Source: Nyssa sinensis
Taxonomy: Eukaryota; Streptophyta; Magnoliopsida; Cornales; Nyssaceae
DNA: 64,000 nt
Assembly (NCBI GenBank): GCA_008638375.1
Contig: CM018050.1
Span: 27,161,097 to 27,225,096, forward strand
Direction: 5' to 3'
The stretch's first letter is position 1. The number at the start of each line of letters is the position of its first letter. The position numbers and the translations under genes were made by a program. Below are positions 10,512 to 22,367 of this stretch, one piece after another. The notes under the pieces are model-generated. The model ran no database searches and was not told where the DNA came from. It saw only the letters and a program-made list of their open reading frames with translations.

Positions 10512-13500
10512 GATTCAATTTAACTCAGATACTACCTGGGTTTGACGATGGCGGCGGAAACAACAAGTTTCGAGGAAGTGTCGTCAAATATCTTTGTTAT
10601 TACTTTGTTTATGGAGGCCGTTGTCGTTTTTTTTTATTACTTTGTTTATTAACGCTGTTATCGTTATCGTTTTGAGGAGTATCACTTGTTCAAATGGTAT
10701 TAAAATTGCTAATTGCTCCTTGTGCCTGCATGATTTGTACTTGGTAGCAGATGAAAAGGAGATTTTATAAAGCAAAGTTATTTTTAAAAAATTATATTTT
10801 AAATTTTTGTTTCAAATAATATAATATGACATTAAATTACTCACAATTAAACGTGACAAATTAGACTTGCACCAACGAACCCACCCAGACCTACCCGCAA
10901 TAAATGAATTCAGGTTGATGAGAAATTGCTTGCTGGCTGAAACTAAGTAATCCATCAAATACCTATTTAATAAATGAGTTATGACACTCATTTTCAATCC
11001 GTTTAAGAATTTAAATTTATATTAAATTTAAATTTGAGTTAAAATATACAAAAATAGTTTTTTAACACCTAAATTATTATTTTTTTTTTATAAAAAGCAT
11101 GAAAATGGAAAATGTTTGACTAATGATAATATACTAATTGAGGATGGCATATTCTGTCCAAATGTAATTTTTTTTATAAAACTTAGTATTCGACTCTTCG
11201 AATCAACTAATCTAATAGACCAACCACATCATTAACTAGCAGGAAGGTCCAGTTAAAATCTTCACATTATAGTAGTTGCTATAATAACTAATGTTGTTTT
11301 CCTAACCATTGCTTTGCCCTTTTCAAGCTTGTAAAATTAAATGTAGTACTTCAATTTGTTTAACAAATTTTATTGAGTTTGAGAGCTAAATTAATCAAAT
11401 ATTTTGAGTTGAGAAGGTAAGAAATCACTTACATATCATAAACGTTAAGTCCAAAAAGAACTCAAATCTAATTCTTAGGCTGTCATATGAGCCAACTTAT
11501 GTATGTTAATTATTTAGATGTAGGTGTTTGGCCCTGTTTTTTCAAACGGAAAAATTGTGTTTTTGAAAACGCAATTCAGGATTATTTTTTCTCAAATATA
11601 TTTAAAGAAAGCAACTTAATAAAAAAGCATTTTTAAAAGTTTAACCAAATAAGCACACGTATTTTGTTTTGAAATAACTTTTCTAAACATAAAAATAAAA
11701 GACCAGATACAAAAACTGTCTTAAACAAGTCTATAATACTATAGAGATTCACGCGTGCATACACACTAATCATTTGCAGGTGTCATGCATGTGTTATTCA
11801 GTCTATAATTTCATATAACTTAAATGAACATATGCACTGATATTATAGTTTTTCATTTATTTATTTTTTACTCATAAAATTTAAGTTTGAATTTAAATTA
11901 TTACTCAAAATGATCTCACAGGCCGTGGTATACTACACTAATTACTCATAAATGATCCATGATTCACCAAATGAATTATGTTGGTCTAAGAGAGAATGAA
12001 AGTTACCCAACCATCGATCGAGATCTCTACCCTGCTGTGAACGATCGACCCTTGAAGAGGATAAGGAGGATGGTCATCGCCGATCTCTACTGTTTCTTGA
12101 GTTTTTTGGTTGCCGCCGACACCGTCTTTGAACATCCTTCTGGTTGACCGTCCAGTGCTTCCTCTGGCAGCACGCCCACTCAACCATCTCACCTTCCCTC
12201 TTTCCTTGCCTTTCGATATGGCAGATCCTAGTTCGTCGCCTAGTTTCTTCCCTTTAGTTTTCGTGATACCATGGATGGGTCATCATTTATTCTTGCGCTT
12301 CATGTCAGATCAGGAAATGTTGGATGGGGTTTTCTTGGAGTGAATGTTTCTGGGGGGTTTTTGGTGTGGCGTTTCTGCAGGTTTTGATGTTAGCAAGTGT
12401 TACCTTTTTCTGCGATCCATTTACTTTAGGCGATCTTGGGGCTTTGCGCTTCTCAATTTTGTTGGTCCGCCGGCGTTTATGGTGCCTGGTGGTTTGCTCT
12501 ATCAACGGTTGGACGAGCTTCTGTGGTTAGCTAGTGACATTCACATGTGAGACGGTCACCCATGGATTAGCGCGTGAACATCGATTTCAACTTTGGTCTC
12601 TTCTGCGATGAAAGTGGCTTGTTTATTGTTTTTTTTATTTTCTGGATCTGCCATAGTGGTCTTACTGCTTTGTTGTTTTGGTGGGCCTTGTAGTCTTGCT
12701 GATTTAAAACTTGTAAATGGTGACAACAGGTGCGTACTGCCTCGGTGCCTCCTACAGTCCCAGGCTTAGTTATTGTTGCTTCACAAAGCCAAATCAAGGC
12801 AAGTTTTTTTTTTATTGTTGATAGACCACTTGAGATACATAATATCTCTTAACCTTGGCAAGTATTTTGCAGCAATTGTTTTCGTCTTCATTTTAACGTG
12901 TAGCTTAGCTTCTGTTAAGTTGCGTGTCTATAATTTCTCCAATTTTTTATTTTTCTTAAGCAATTTACAGTTATTTTTGTTTATGATGCTAATTATTGAT
13001 TTGAAACAATTTACTATAAGAATTTGAGAATAAATTTTAGAATAAAATATTTTTTTTATAATGCGGGTCAGTGAATTCATACGAGTTGACCCAATCGGTG
13101 TTTAACTTATCTATATTTGATCCATACGAGTTAACTCAATGAGTGTTTAACTTATCCATATTTGATCCAGTTAAATACGGGTTAAATATGAATTTAATTT
13201 ATTTTTGGCATGTCTATTTACAATCCGTCCAAACACTTCTTAACTTATTTATTTTGTCAGATCTATTCGTAATATTTAAAATCACGTAATTAATATAATT
13301 CTGTCGCATCAATTTTACATCATTTAAAATATAAGTTTAGAATGCAAATTTGGAATGCATGACATCTCTCAATTTCATATTTGGACTCGAAGAGTTGATG
13401 CAAATGAATGATGATCAATTCAATTGAACAAAAATAGAAAAAAAAGTATTTCAATAACCACAAAGCAAATATAAGATTTTTTTTTTATTAATCGTGTCTG

Positions 13501-14616
13501 CATCTATATATTACAAGTTGGGCACTGATTACAACCCTTGTGAGGGTATGATACAAAATGATAAGAATATATTGTAGGTGGACGCAACAAATGATTTTCA
13601 ATTAATCTTCATATTTGAATCAAATTTGAAGACGTGAACAATATTTTCAATTTTGATCTTCAAATTTGAAGGTCGATTATTCATTCTTTAAATCACTATT
13701 CATGCAATATTAATTCATTAATTTTTTTTATAAAATTTCAAACTAATAATTATTTATTTTTATATTATTTAAATAAAAATGTAAAATTAATTAATCAAAT
13801 TTTTTTTTCTATTTTAATTTTAATTTATTTATTTTAAAATTAATTCTCTATATGGTAAAGAAGTTATCTATCTATCACCCCCAATAAAGATTTAAATATT
13901 TGAATTTTGGATAAATATATGTTAAAGAATTATATTTTAGACATAAATAATATTATTAAAAATGGAATTTGAAAAATGAATAGTGATTTGAAGAGTGGTA
14001 TGGTTGGAGTGAAAATATGAAATTCATCACCTTCAAATTTGAAGAAAATGTTAAAATGAAGATGAATTTAAAGGTTGTAGGTTGGAGATGCTCTAAAATG
14101 AAAATGTGAAATCCATCACCTTCAAATTCTTCATTGAACATGTAGAATCGATCCATCCCGTGTAGTTCTAATAACTATGATCATATTTGATTCATTAATT
14201 ATTATTAGAGATAATTACACTGACCTCCCAAATTATTCCCATTTACGTGAACCTATGCTTTATTATTTGAAATTATATTGATATCTCCTTTGTTATATTG
14301 ACAAATTCCTTCTTAATATAAAATCTATCATTTGATGGTGTTAGGGTTTCAACAAGTTTTTTTGCATGACTAAAATACTATGTTAGATTGACCTTTCGTA
14401 TCTTTTCATAAATCGCAGAGAGGTTCGTATAATTATTAATTTTCATAAAAGACACCAATGTATTTATTTCTAAGGATAAAATAGTAAATTTAAAATTTTC
14501 GTTAATGTTTGTCTCCCACAATTCTAATGGGGGAGATTGCTGTAATATCAAAAATCACAAGAATAAATATAGCCTGGAAAGTTGGTGTAATTATTCCTTA
14601 TTATTATTACAGTAAT
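10512..14616. other. spacer with unrecognised and MITE-like pieces
   Basis: Mostly AT-rich. At 12000-12800 the base composition becomes more balanced and short open frames appear on both strands, but none shows a known domain. At 13078-13167 a 45-base unit (CATACGAGTT...TTTGATC) is repeated twice, in a stretch resembling degenerate non-autonomous hAT sequence. At 13590-14150 AAATTTGAAG/CTTCAAATTT motifs recur in both orientations, and GGTTGGAGATGCTC near 14081 is a phrase common at plant MITE ends. No element boundary could be proved. Confidence 0.35.
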
Positions 14617-14689
14617 TGATCGAATTATGACTCTTGCTATTATAATGCATTAGGTCTTTTGTTATTTCATTTTTCTTTTAGGACACTCA

Positions 14690-14881
14690 TGTTGGCGTGA
14701 GCTATTAGAAATCACTTTAGGAAATGTACAACTGTAGACATAGAATCAACACATACAATATGGCATGATCTTCGCCATGATATCTGTATAACCAAAATAG
14801 GATTGCAAGTTTTCCTATTTATGTGTATTCTCTCAATGAAAAAAATGAAGAAAGAAAAATACCAGAATAGAAGTGTTGACA
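14690..14881 (+). repeat. 5' LTR of the RE1-like copia element
   Basis: Starts TGTTGGCGTGAG and ends GTGTTGACA. It matches 20051-20242 over its whole length with no gaps seen. Confidence 0.93.
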
Positions 14882-14893
14882 TGGTTTCAGAGC
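14882..14893 (+). other. primer-binding site of the RE1-like copia element
   Basis: TGGTTTCAGAGC lies immediately after the LTR and differs by one base from the tRNA-Met site TGGTATCAGAGC used by most plant copia elements. Confidence 0.8.
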
Positions 14894-14959
14894 AAGGAAT
14901 CCGATCCTTGGCTCCCTCTACCGGAAAAGCCCTCTGTGTTTGATCCCTGCTTTCCAGCT

Positions 14960-16670
14960 ATGGCCGACACCGACATTATCACCAACTCTGGTGATTCTCC
15001 ACCACATACCAACTCCATCCTCACCACCTTTACGAATCAAATGACCGAAGCTTTATCCAAAGTCTAGGTCCTAACTTCGACCACCGAAAACTCAATCGCT
15101 CTAATCGGCATTAAGTTGGATAGTTCTAACTACGCTCTTTGGTCCTAAGTTGTCGAGATGTACATCTTCGGCAAAGATAAACTGGGCTCCATCAATGGCG
15201 ACTGTTCACCACCACCACAGGCAGATCTATCATTTCAAAAATGGCGTATCGATAATGCCATTGTCAAAGGATGGTTGATAAACTCTATGGATTCGGCCCT
15301 CATTGGCAATTTCATTCGATTTCCCAATGCAAAATTAGTCTGGGATGCCATTGCTACGACACATTTTGATGGCAACGATACTTCTCAAGTCTACGAACTC
15401 TGGCAACGTGTGGCTCACTGGCGATAAGCCGACGGCTTCCTTCAGAAGTTCTACACCGAATTACAAGGTTTTTGGAAGGAAATTGACTTCCGTCGTCCAA
15501 ATCTGATGGAATGCGCTACCGATATCCACCACTACAACAACTTGCTCCAAGAGGATCGCGTCTACACCCTTCTCGACGGTCTTGATGATCGCCTCGACAA
15601 CATCCGCAGTGATGTACTTCAGTTGCGTCCTTTTTTTTTTTTATCGAGCAGGCATATGCTCATGTCTGTAGGGAGGCGCTTCGGTAGTCAGTCATGAGTA
15701 ATAGTGACTTCGACAGTATCTCTGGCACAGTTCTGGCCATAAAGGGGCTGAAACCCAGTTTAGCCGTCTCACCCACTGGTGGGTTCTCTCCCTCAGCCGC
15801 GATCTCTAGCCGAGGTGGGATCTCTCCCTCTGTTGAGATCTCCAGCCGAGGTGGGATCTCTCTCTCTGTTTCAATCTTCAGTCGACACTTTGGGAAACCA
15901 TTGCACCTTTTAAGCCAAGAAATGTTTCTAAGGGAACAAAATGCTCCCACTATGGAAACCAATGCTAGGGGTGTCAATTCGTGTTATCGTGTCGTGTTCG
16001 GGTCGTGTCAAGACATATATATTCGAAAATATGTGTGAACCCTAACCCGACACTATTAACTAATTGTGTTAAGTTTCAAAACCCAAACCCAACCCATTTA
16101 TTAAATAGGTTACACGTGTCGACGCACTTAACTCGTTTATTTTAATTTTTTTTATTTTTTAAATAAAAAAATTTACCTATCTTTTAATATGCATAGATAA
16201 TTTTGAAGTTTAGTATCTTTGGATATGGGCCAAATCAAAGTAGAAACCTCTTTTATAAATAAAAAATCTCAAAACCTTGATAAATATTTGATGTGAGACG
16301 AATTACCTTAACTCATAATATATTTTATAATTAAACGTGTTAAGTCATGTTAAACGGGCTAACACTAGTAAAACCCAAATACGACCTGTGTATTAATCGT
16401 GTTATACATGTCAACCCGTTTATGACCCAAACCCATTTATGCTAAACCTAAACTCGTTAACTTCGTGTTGTGTTTGAGTCGTGTTGTCGTGTCGTGTTAA
16501 AAATTGACACCCCTAACCAGTGCCATACGAGTGAGACTTTTTTTTTAAAAAATGGTCCTGATTGGTGGTATGAGCTACAGGGAAAGAAAATGAAAGACTT
16601 GGCTGGTGTGGATGCAAACATGGGCAAGGTGAATGTAATGTCAGCCGAACCCTACCTTTCCTTGATTCCC
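14960..16670 (+). pseudogene. copia gag with zinc knuckle, interrupted by a hAT MITE
   Basis: The start is taken as the ATG at 14960 (MADTDIITNSG). Recognisable parts are LDSSNYALWS, the UBN2-type core at 15158-15427 (KGWLINSMDSALIGNFIRFP, VWDAIATTHFDGND) and LLDGLDDRLDNIRSDVLQL followed by an EQAYAHV block. At 15781-15888 a 36-base unit is repeated three times, coding GGISPSVEISSR-like repeats. The zinc knuckle, ending near DWWYELQGKK (about 16560-16590), is split by the MITE at 15966-16515. There are stops after codons ALSKV and VAHWR and a frameshift after a T run near 15630. The protein would package RNA; this copy cannot. Confidence 0.85.
15966..16515. mobile_element. non-autonomous hAT-type MITE
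   Basis: The 550-base element has terminal inverted repeats TAGGGGTGTCAATT and AATTGACACCCCTA, and subterminal GTGTCGTGT/CGTGTTGTCGTGTC repeats in a GTGTTAxxCGTGTT-rich body typical of plant hAT MITEs. It is flanked by the 8-bp repeats ACCAATGC (15958-15965) and ACCAGTGC (16516-16523), one mismatch apart; 8 bp is the hAT target size. No transposase is encoded. It sits in the gag zinc-knuckle coding region of the copia element, so it is younger than that insertion. Confidence 0.9.
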
Positions 16671-16739
16671 CAGGATGAGTTTTCCCAAGTTGTGGGACCC
16701 ATATCCGATAAAGGTAACTTTGGTTCGGGTTTAGTTACC

Positions 16740-17090
16740 TCCTCCTGCGATGTTGATCATAGTGCCTGACTCCTTGACTCTCGAGCCACAGACCACATGA
16801 CTTTTGCAGTTACCGATTTTACTACGACATCTCCACCGCGACGCACTAGTGTTGCAAATGCTAATGGGACTGTTTCTCCAATCATAGGGGCCGGATCTGT
16901 TTATCTGTTTCCTTCCCTCCAATTTTCGAATACAATACTTGTCCCATCACTCTGGCATAAATTACTATCTGTTAGCCAAGTTACTACAGAATTAAATTGT
17001 GCTGTCCTAATTTATCCTACATTCTGTCTTCTTTAGGATATTTTTACCAAGGAGATCATTGGGCGTGGTACTAAAAGGGGGGGCTATACT
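16740..17090 (+). pseudogene. copia aspartic protease
   Basis: LLDSRATDHMTF near 16770-16805 is the copia protease active site, normally D-S-G-A; here the Gly is Arg, which should abolish activity. It is followed by the flap-like region VANANGTVSPIIGAGSV and LPSLWHKLLSVSQVT, the usual end of this domain. A stop precedes the motif and another follows at 17036. It sits between gag and integrase of the RE1-like element. Confidence 0.82.
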
Positions 17091-17769
17091 ACATGAAAGA
17101 CGTCAGTGTGGGTTATGCTCATCACATACAAAGTGATGTGAGGGAACGACAAATCTGGCTATGGAATCAATGTTTGGGGATCCAAATTTTGGTTATTTGA
17201 AACATTTACTACCATATCTTTTTTCTAATACAGTGATGTCTGACCTTAAATGTACTACCTGCATTTTAGCCAAGAGTCACCATATTTCCTATCTGTTAAG
17301 TATGAATAAAAGCACTATTCCCTTTGCTTTAGTTCATTCTGATGTGTGGGGTCCCTCTCCTATCTCTATTGGTTCTGGTGTCCATTGGTTTGTCATCTTT
17401 GCTGATGACTATACCCATATGACCTGGCTGTACTTGATAAAATATAAAGATGAAGTGTTACACGTATTTTAATCATTCTATGTGATGATCCAAACTCAGT
17501 TTTTAGCCAAGCTACAAGTTCTCCACTTTGATAATGGTGGCGAATATGTTAATCAGCACTTCCACACCTATTTCGAACACCATGGACTCATTTATGAGAC
17601 AATGTGTCCTCAGACCCCTCAGCCAAACGATGTAGCTAAGGAGAAGAACCGTCATATTCTCGAAACTACACGAGCCTTACTACATGAAACTCATGTGTCG
17701 ACCCATACTGGTCTGATGCGGTGTCCACCGCTGTACATTTACTCAACAGAATACCCTCCAAAGTCTTAA
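17090..17769 (+). pseudogene. copia integrase
   Basis: After GYLKHLLPYL and the CTTCILAKSHH half of the HHCC zinc finger (the His half is mutated) comes the rve core: LVHSDVWGPSP with the first catalytic Asp, LHFDNGGEYVN with the second, and a DVAKEKNRHILE block in which the usual catalytic Glu position reads Lys. A TAA lies at 17470 and another ends the frame at 17767. Integrase inserts element DNA into the host chromosome. This one has lost active-site and zinc residues. Confidence 0.85.
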
Positions 17770-18539
17770 ATTTTAAGACTCCGCTCCAGGTTCTAGCATC
17801 CCATGTCTCCCTACCCACAACCCTAATGTTCCCTTCCCGCGTATTTGGGTGTGTGGCTTATGTGCATCTTTAAAAAATCAACGAACCAAACTGGACCCGT
17901 GTGCTCTCCGCTGCCTCTTTTTAGGCTATGCTGTGCACCAAAAAGGCTATCGATGATATGATCCCTCTACACGCCGTACCTACGTGACTATAGATGTCAC
18001 ATTCTTGGAGTTCGTCCCCTTTTTCCCAGCCCTCACTTTTTCTCTTCAGGGGGATACACGAGATGAAGAGTAGAATTGGGAGAATTGGTTGTACATTAAG
18101 CACTAAGCCCAGCAACAAGCCCAAGGGTCCGTTGAGCCCACAGGCTGGATCCAGTTGAGTCCACAGGGCTGGATGAGCCTACAGAGCAAAATACACCTTC
18201 AGGAAATGATACGCCTTCGAAAACTGAAGCAAGCTCCCCTCCTTCCTCAGTACCTGCAGACCCATCTCCTGAGAATATCCTTGAGGTAAGCACTCTCGAC
18301 AAGCCTCCAAATATAAGTAACTTGAATACTCTTGTTGGATATATATTGCCCTTCAAGAAAAATCGTATCAAGCCACCAAACACATACTCTCCTAATATTG
18401 AAGAGCGAAGATCAAAGTATCCAATCGCCAACTACATGTCTACTAGGAGATTATCCGAACCCCTCAGAGCATTTGTGCATGTACTTTCCTCAAGTCAAGT
18501 TCCAGCTGGAGTTCAAGAAGCCTTGTCTGATCTGAAATA

Positions 18540-19360
18540 GACTCAGGCAATAAAGGAAGAAATAAAGGCACTACTAAAGAACGACACATGGACCATAGTT
18601 CTGTTACCTGAAAGGAAGAAAGCAGTATGATGCAAATGGGTATTTTCCATCAAACACAAGACAGATGGATCAGTCAAAAGGTATAAAGTAAGACTGGTGG
18701 CAAAAGGCTATACACAGACATATGGGGTAGACTGCCAAGAAACCTTTTCACCAGTCATGAAACTGAGCACTGTAAGGATATTATTATCTCTTGCAGCTAA
18801 CCTTGACTGGCCATTACATCAATTTGATGTAAAAAATGCCTTTCTAAACGACGACCTTGAAGAAGAAGTGTACATGGACTTTCTTCTAGGCTACACAACA
18901 TCCTACTGAAACCAAGGTCGTGTGCAAACTGCAACGAGCACTATATGGATTAAAGCAATCACCTCGAGCATGGTTTGGGCGGTTTAGTCTGGTAATGAGG
19001 AAATACGGGTTCAAGCAAAGCAACTCAGACCATACACTGTTCTTGAAGCACAAATTGGGCAAGATAACCATATTGATAGTCTATATGGATGACATGATTA
19101 TCATAGGAGATGATGAAGAAGAAATATCCAGACTACAAAAGGAGTTAGCCACTGAATTTGAAATGAAGAACTTGGGAAGGCTCAACTACTTTTTGGGAAT
19201 TGAGGTTGCCAGGTCCAGACAAAGAATATTTCTTTCCCAAAGGAAGTATGTGTTGGATATATTAACTGAAGTAGGAATGTTGGAGTGCAAACCAGTGGAT
19301 ACTCTAATTGTTCAAAACCACAGACTTGGGGAATACTCAGATCGAACACCAACAGGATAA
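18540..19360 (+). pseudogene. copia reverse transcriptase
   Basis: In order: [57 protein letters not shown], then after a frameshift near 18905 ALYGLKQSPRAWF and YMDDMIIIG (catalytic YxDD at about 19083-19094), NLGRLNYFLGIEV and FLSQRKYVLDIL. These are the standard copia RT blocks. Stops lie at 18538, 18628 and 18907 and the frame ends at 19358. The stretch 17770-18540 upstream is the variable linker between integrase and RT. Confidence 0.88.
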
Positions 19361-20045
19361 AGGGAGGTACCAAAGGTTAGTTGGCAAACTTGTATACCTA
19401 TCACATACTCGTCTAGACATTGCGTATGCTGTAAGCGTAGTTAGCCAATTCATGCATAACCCTAGTAAGGATCACATGGATGTTGTAACCTGGATACTAA
19501 GATACTTAAAGTCCTCACTTGGGAAGGGACTTATGTTTTCAAAGAATAGGCATTTAAGAGTTAATAGCTATACAGATGCAGACTAGGCTGGAAATATCTT
19601 AGATAAAAGGATCTACTTTAGGTTATTTTATGTTTGTTGGTGGGAATCTTGTTATATGGAGAAGCAAGCAAGAAGCAAAAAGTGGTCGCTCTTTCCAGTG
19701 TCGAAGTAGAATTTCGTGGAATGGCAAAAGGGCTTTGTGAATTACTCTGGATCAAGAGACTACTTACTGAACTAGGCTTCATCTCTACTTTAGAAATGAA
19801 TATTTTTTGTGACAACAAAGCTGTTATTGCAATATCTCACGACCCAATCCAATATGACCATACAAAACATGTGGAAGTGGATCAACATTTTATCAAGGAA
19901 AACCTAGAAGCAAAAAAATTCGATTTCCATTTGTGACGTCCGAAAATCAACTAGCAGACATACTCACAAAAGCGGTATCAAACAAAGAGTTTCATAACTC
20001 ACTCAACAAGTTGTGCATCAGAGATTTGTATGCATCAACTTGAGG
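19340..20045 (+). pseudogene. copia RNase H
   Basis: HTRLDIAYAVSVVSQFMHNP is the conserved RT/RNase H connection, followed by WILRYLKSSLGKGLMF, YTDADXAG (first acidic residue, with a stop beside it at 19584), VALSSVEVEFRGMAKGLCEL (Glu motif) and IFCDNKAVIAIS (Asp motif), then HVEVDQHFIKE. The end ENQLADILTKAV is read in another frame after 19936. RNase H removes the RNA strand during copying. The 3' LTR begins six bases past the purine tract. Confidence 0.86.
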
Positions 20046-20050
20046 GAGAG
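20039..20050 (+). other. polypurine tract of the RE1-like copia element
   Basis: CTTGAGGGAGAG directly precedes the TGTTGG start of the 3' LTR, as expected for the plus-strand primer. Confidence 0.8.
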
Positions 20051-20242
20051 TGTTGGCGTGAGCTGTTAGAAATCACCTTAGGAAAGGTACAGTTGTAGAC
20101 CTTGAATCAGCCCAAAAAATATGGCATAATCTTTGCCATGATATCTATATAACCAAAATAGGATTGAAAGTTTTCCTATTTATGTGTATTCTCTCAATCA
20201 AAAAAATGAAGAAAGAAAAATACCAGAATACAAGTGTTGACA
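20051..20242 (+). repeat. 3' LTR of the RE1-like copia element
   Basis: 192 bases from TGTTGGCGTG to GTGTTGACA, the same length as the 5' LTR. It is followed by the target duplicate ACTCA. Confidence 0.93.
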
Positions 20243-20383
20243 ACTCATTGACTCTCTTATATAAAGAGGCCCTTTATATAGTTTATTAATTAAGCAATCT
20301 AATACAATATAATCATTTAGGGATGTTTTGCTGCTCTTCTCTGCCTTTCTCCCCTCTTTTATTTTATTCTACCAATTTTATCA

Positions 20384-20395
20384 TGGTATTAGAGC
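20384..20395 (+). other. primer-binding site of the TRIM-like element
   Basis: TGGTATTAGAGC follows the LTR end TATCA directly and differs by one base from the common tRNA-Met primer site TGGTATCAGAGC. Confidence 0.7.
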
Positions 20396-20613
20396 TATTA
20401 TTGATGAGGCTAGAAATGTGATGGAACAAGTGTGATGACAGAAATTAAGCTGGTTACATGTTAGGGCTGGTATGGTGTTGCAAAGAAAATTATTGGGTGT
20501 AGAAGGATGGCTTTAGAGGCAATCGCGCTAAGAATCAAGACTTTTTTAGGATGATTTTAGTTTTATGACTTATCTTCAAATTCAAATTGATCTCTTGCGG
20601 TACTCCACCTTGA

Positions 20614-20834
20614 GTTTGAGGGAGACGGTTAGAATTAGGAGTCTTATTATTACAGTGCATTAGGTTTCTTGTTATTTCCTTTTCCTTTTAAGATTCTCAT
20701 CGACTTTCCTATATAAGGAGATTCCGTGTGTAATTTATTTATTAAGCAATCTAACATAGTGTAGTCATTTTGAGTTCTTCCATTTTTCTCTCTCCCTTTC
20801 TCTTCTTTTTTACTTTATTCCACCAATTCTATCA
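20614..20834 (+). repeat. polypurine tract and 3' LTR of the TRIM-like element
   Basis: GTTTGAGGGAGACG (about 20614-20626) precedes the 3' LTR at 20627-20834. The LTR's first bases are mutated (GGTTAG instead of TGATAG-like). By eye it is roughly three-quarters identical to the split 5' LTR, so the element is old. Confidence 0.65.
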
Positions 20835-21667
20835 GTAACCAAAGGGCTTCAGGGAATGCCTTTGAACTTTGCCTCATTTATCATTCATTTTTCTATTGAT
20901 TTAGAATTTATCTTTCAAAGTTATCCCACTTCATCATTTCTTATATACTATCTAAACCACACAAAATTATTAAAAAAAAAAACATTGCTTAACTATTAGG
21001 ACAAAAATGTAACTCCTGTGCTGCTTATGCCATTTGATTTTCGATATAGCTTGATCAAATAAAAAGGAACCCGCCCATCCTACATCTTTAGTCTTCTTCT
21101 TCCTCTCACTACAACGAGTAGGTTGACTCAATACAAATCGAGGCTAAGGTAAAAATTTTAAATGAGTAAAATTGTTCATGCAGTAAAATTGATTTATTTT
21201 ACATAGTCGACTATAAATAAGATTTTATCAAATTTAGTTTTAAATTGACTTATTTCACAAAAGCAACTGTTTATGGGTATTATTAATAATATTTTATAAA
21301 AAATGTATATAATTGAAAAAAAAAAATAGCCTTATTATATAATTCATTGTTTCAATTGGAATATTCTTTTCTATTTGAGATTTTTTAAAGACTTTTAATT
21401 CTAAAAACAAAAGTAAACAAATGTCCAAGATTGATACAATTATTTTTTTTCAAACTATCATTATATAATAATTCTATTTTTTTTAAATTATATAAAAAAT
21501 TAAAAATATTTTAATAAATTTGGAAGAAATAGTTCAATCTATTATGTGTGTGTGTGTGTATTCACTCTTTATTTTAGGATCTTTATTAGTTTTTGATGTA
21601 GATAGTGAAAATTATAATATTTTACAATATACTACGTGACATTTTTTCAGAACAGTCACCTAGCAAA
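20835..21667. other. AT-rich spacer, no gene seen
   Basis: No coding sequence or element end is recognised. A short GT microsatellite lies at about 21546-21560. Confidence 0.35.
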
Positions 21668-22078
21668 TGTAATACCCCGACCTAAAACACACGGGTAATA
21701 TGACTCATTTTACGAGATTTAAAACGGTAGTTCAAATATAACTACGAAAATCGAGTGTCAGGCTATAATATGACTAAATAGGCGAGGAACGAGTATACGC
21801 AATTACGAGTAAGCATATACGTAACTTTGATGCATGTATATGTGTGTGTATATATATATATATGTATAAGTATAATTAATACACACATTAAGGTGTGTAT
21901 ATATATGTGTGTATATGTAATAAATAAATATAAATATATATATATATATATATATATGGAATTAAAGTGTAGCAATTAGTGTGTGAAAAAGTGTGTATAT
22001 GTGAGTATATGAAACAAACATATACATATATAAAGAACCAAGTATAAAATATATGACATATATGATATCTATACATAT

Positions 22079-22109
<31 letters not shown>

Positions 22110-22336
22110 TAAGAGGAAAAAGGGAGGAAATAAAGAGAGTGGGCTGTTGGCAGCCCACTATGTGTAAGTGAGTGTGTGTAGTGTGTGTTTAGTATTATAT
22201 GCATATAAAAAAAAAATATCAACTAAAAATTTAATGCAAGTCAGAAAGAAAAGAAAGAAAACAGAAAAGGGAGTCAGGAAGGGAGGAAAAGAAAGGAGAA
22301 ATCGTGGGTGAGCAGTGGTAGTTTTGCATGAAGTTG

Positions 22337-22367
<31 letters not shown>

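Larger units (their letters stand above)
14690..20242 (+). mobile_element. complete but inactive Ty1/copia element (RE1-like)
   Basis: Two 192-base LTRs (14690-14881 and 20051-20242, TGTTGG...TTGACA) enclose gag, protease, integrase, RT and RNase H in copia order. The direct repeat ACTCA flanks both sides (14685-14689 and 20243-20247). A tRNA-Met-like PBS TGGTTTCAGAGC and a purine tract TTGAGGGAGAG are in place. By hand count the LTRs differ at about 17 positions, so the insertion is not recent. Each coding block has stops or frame breaks. Without the 550-base hAT insertion the element is about 5.0 kb, normal for this group. Confidence 0.93.
14617..20834 (+). mobile_element. TRIM-like small LTR retrotransposon, split by a copia insertion
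   Basis: Outer LTRs are 14617-14689 plus 20248-20383 (about 209 bases, split) and 20627-20834 (208 bases). They share ATGCATTAGGT, a TATATAAxGAG TATA-like motif, ATTAAGCAATCTAA and the end CACCAATT-TATCA. The 5' LTR starts TGAT and both end TATCA. A tRNA-Met-type PBS (TGGTATTAGAGC) and a purine tract flank an internal region of only 243 bases without coding capacity. Flanks GTAAT and GTAAC look like a nearly perfect 5-bp target duplication. Size without the insertion is about 660 bases, within the range of terminal-repeat retrotransposons in miniature. A deletion derivative of a larger copia is the alternative. Confidence 0.72.

Noticed and set aside
12110..12550. Overlapping frames as a short gene near 12.1-12.5 kb.
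   Set aside because: Frames on both strands are of similar length, none has a recognised motif or splice pattern.
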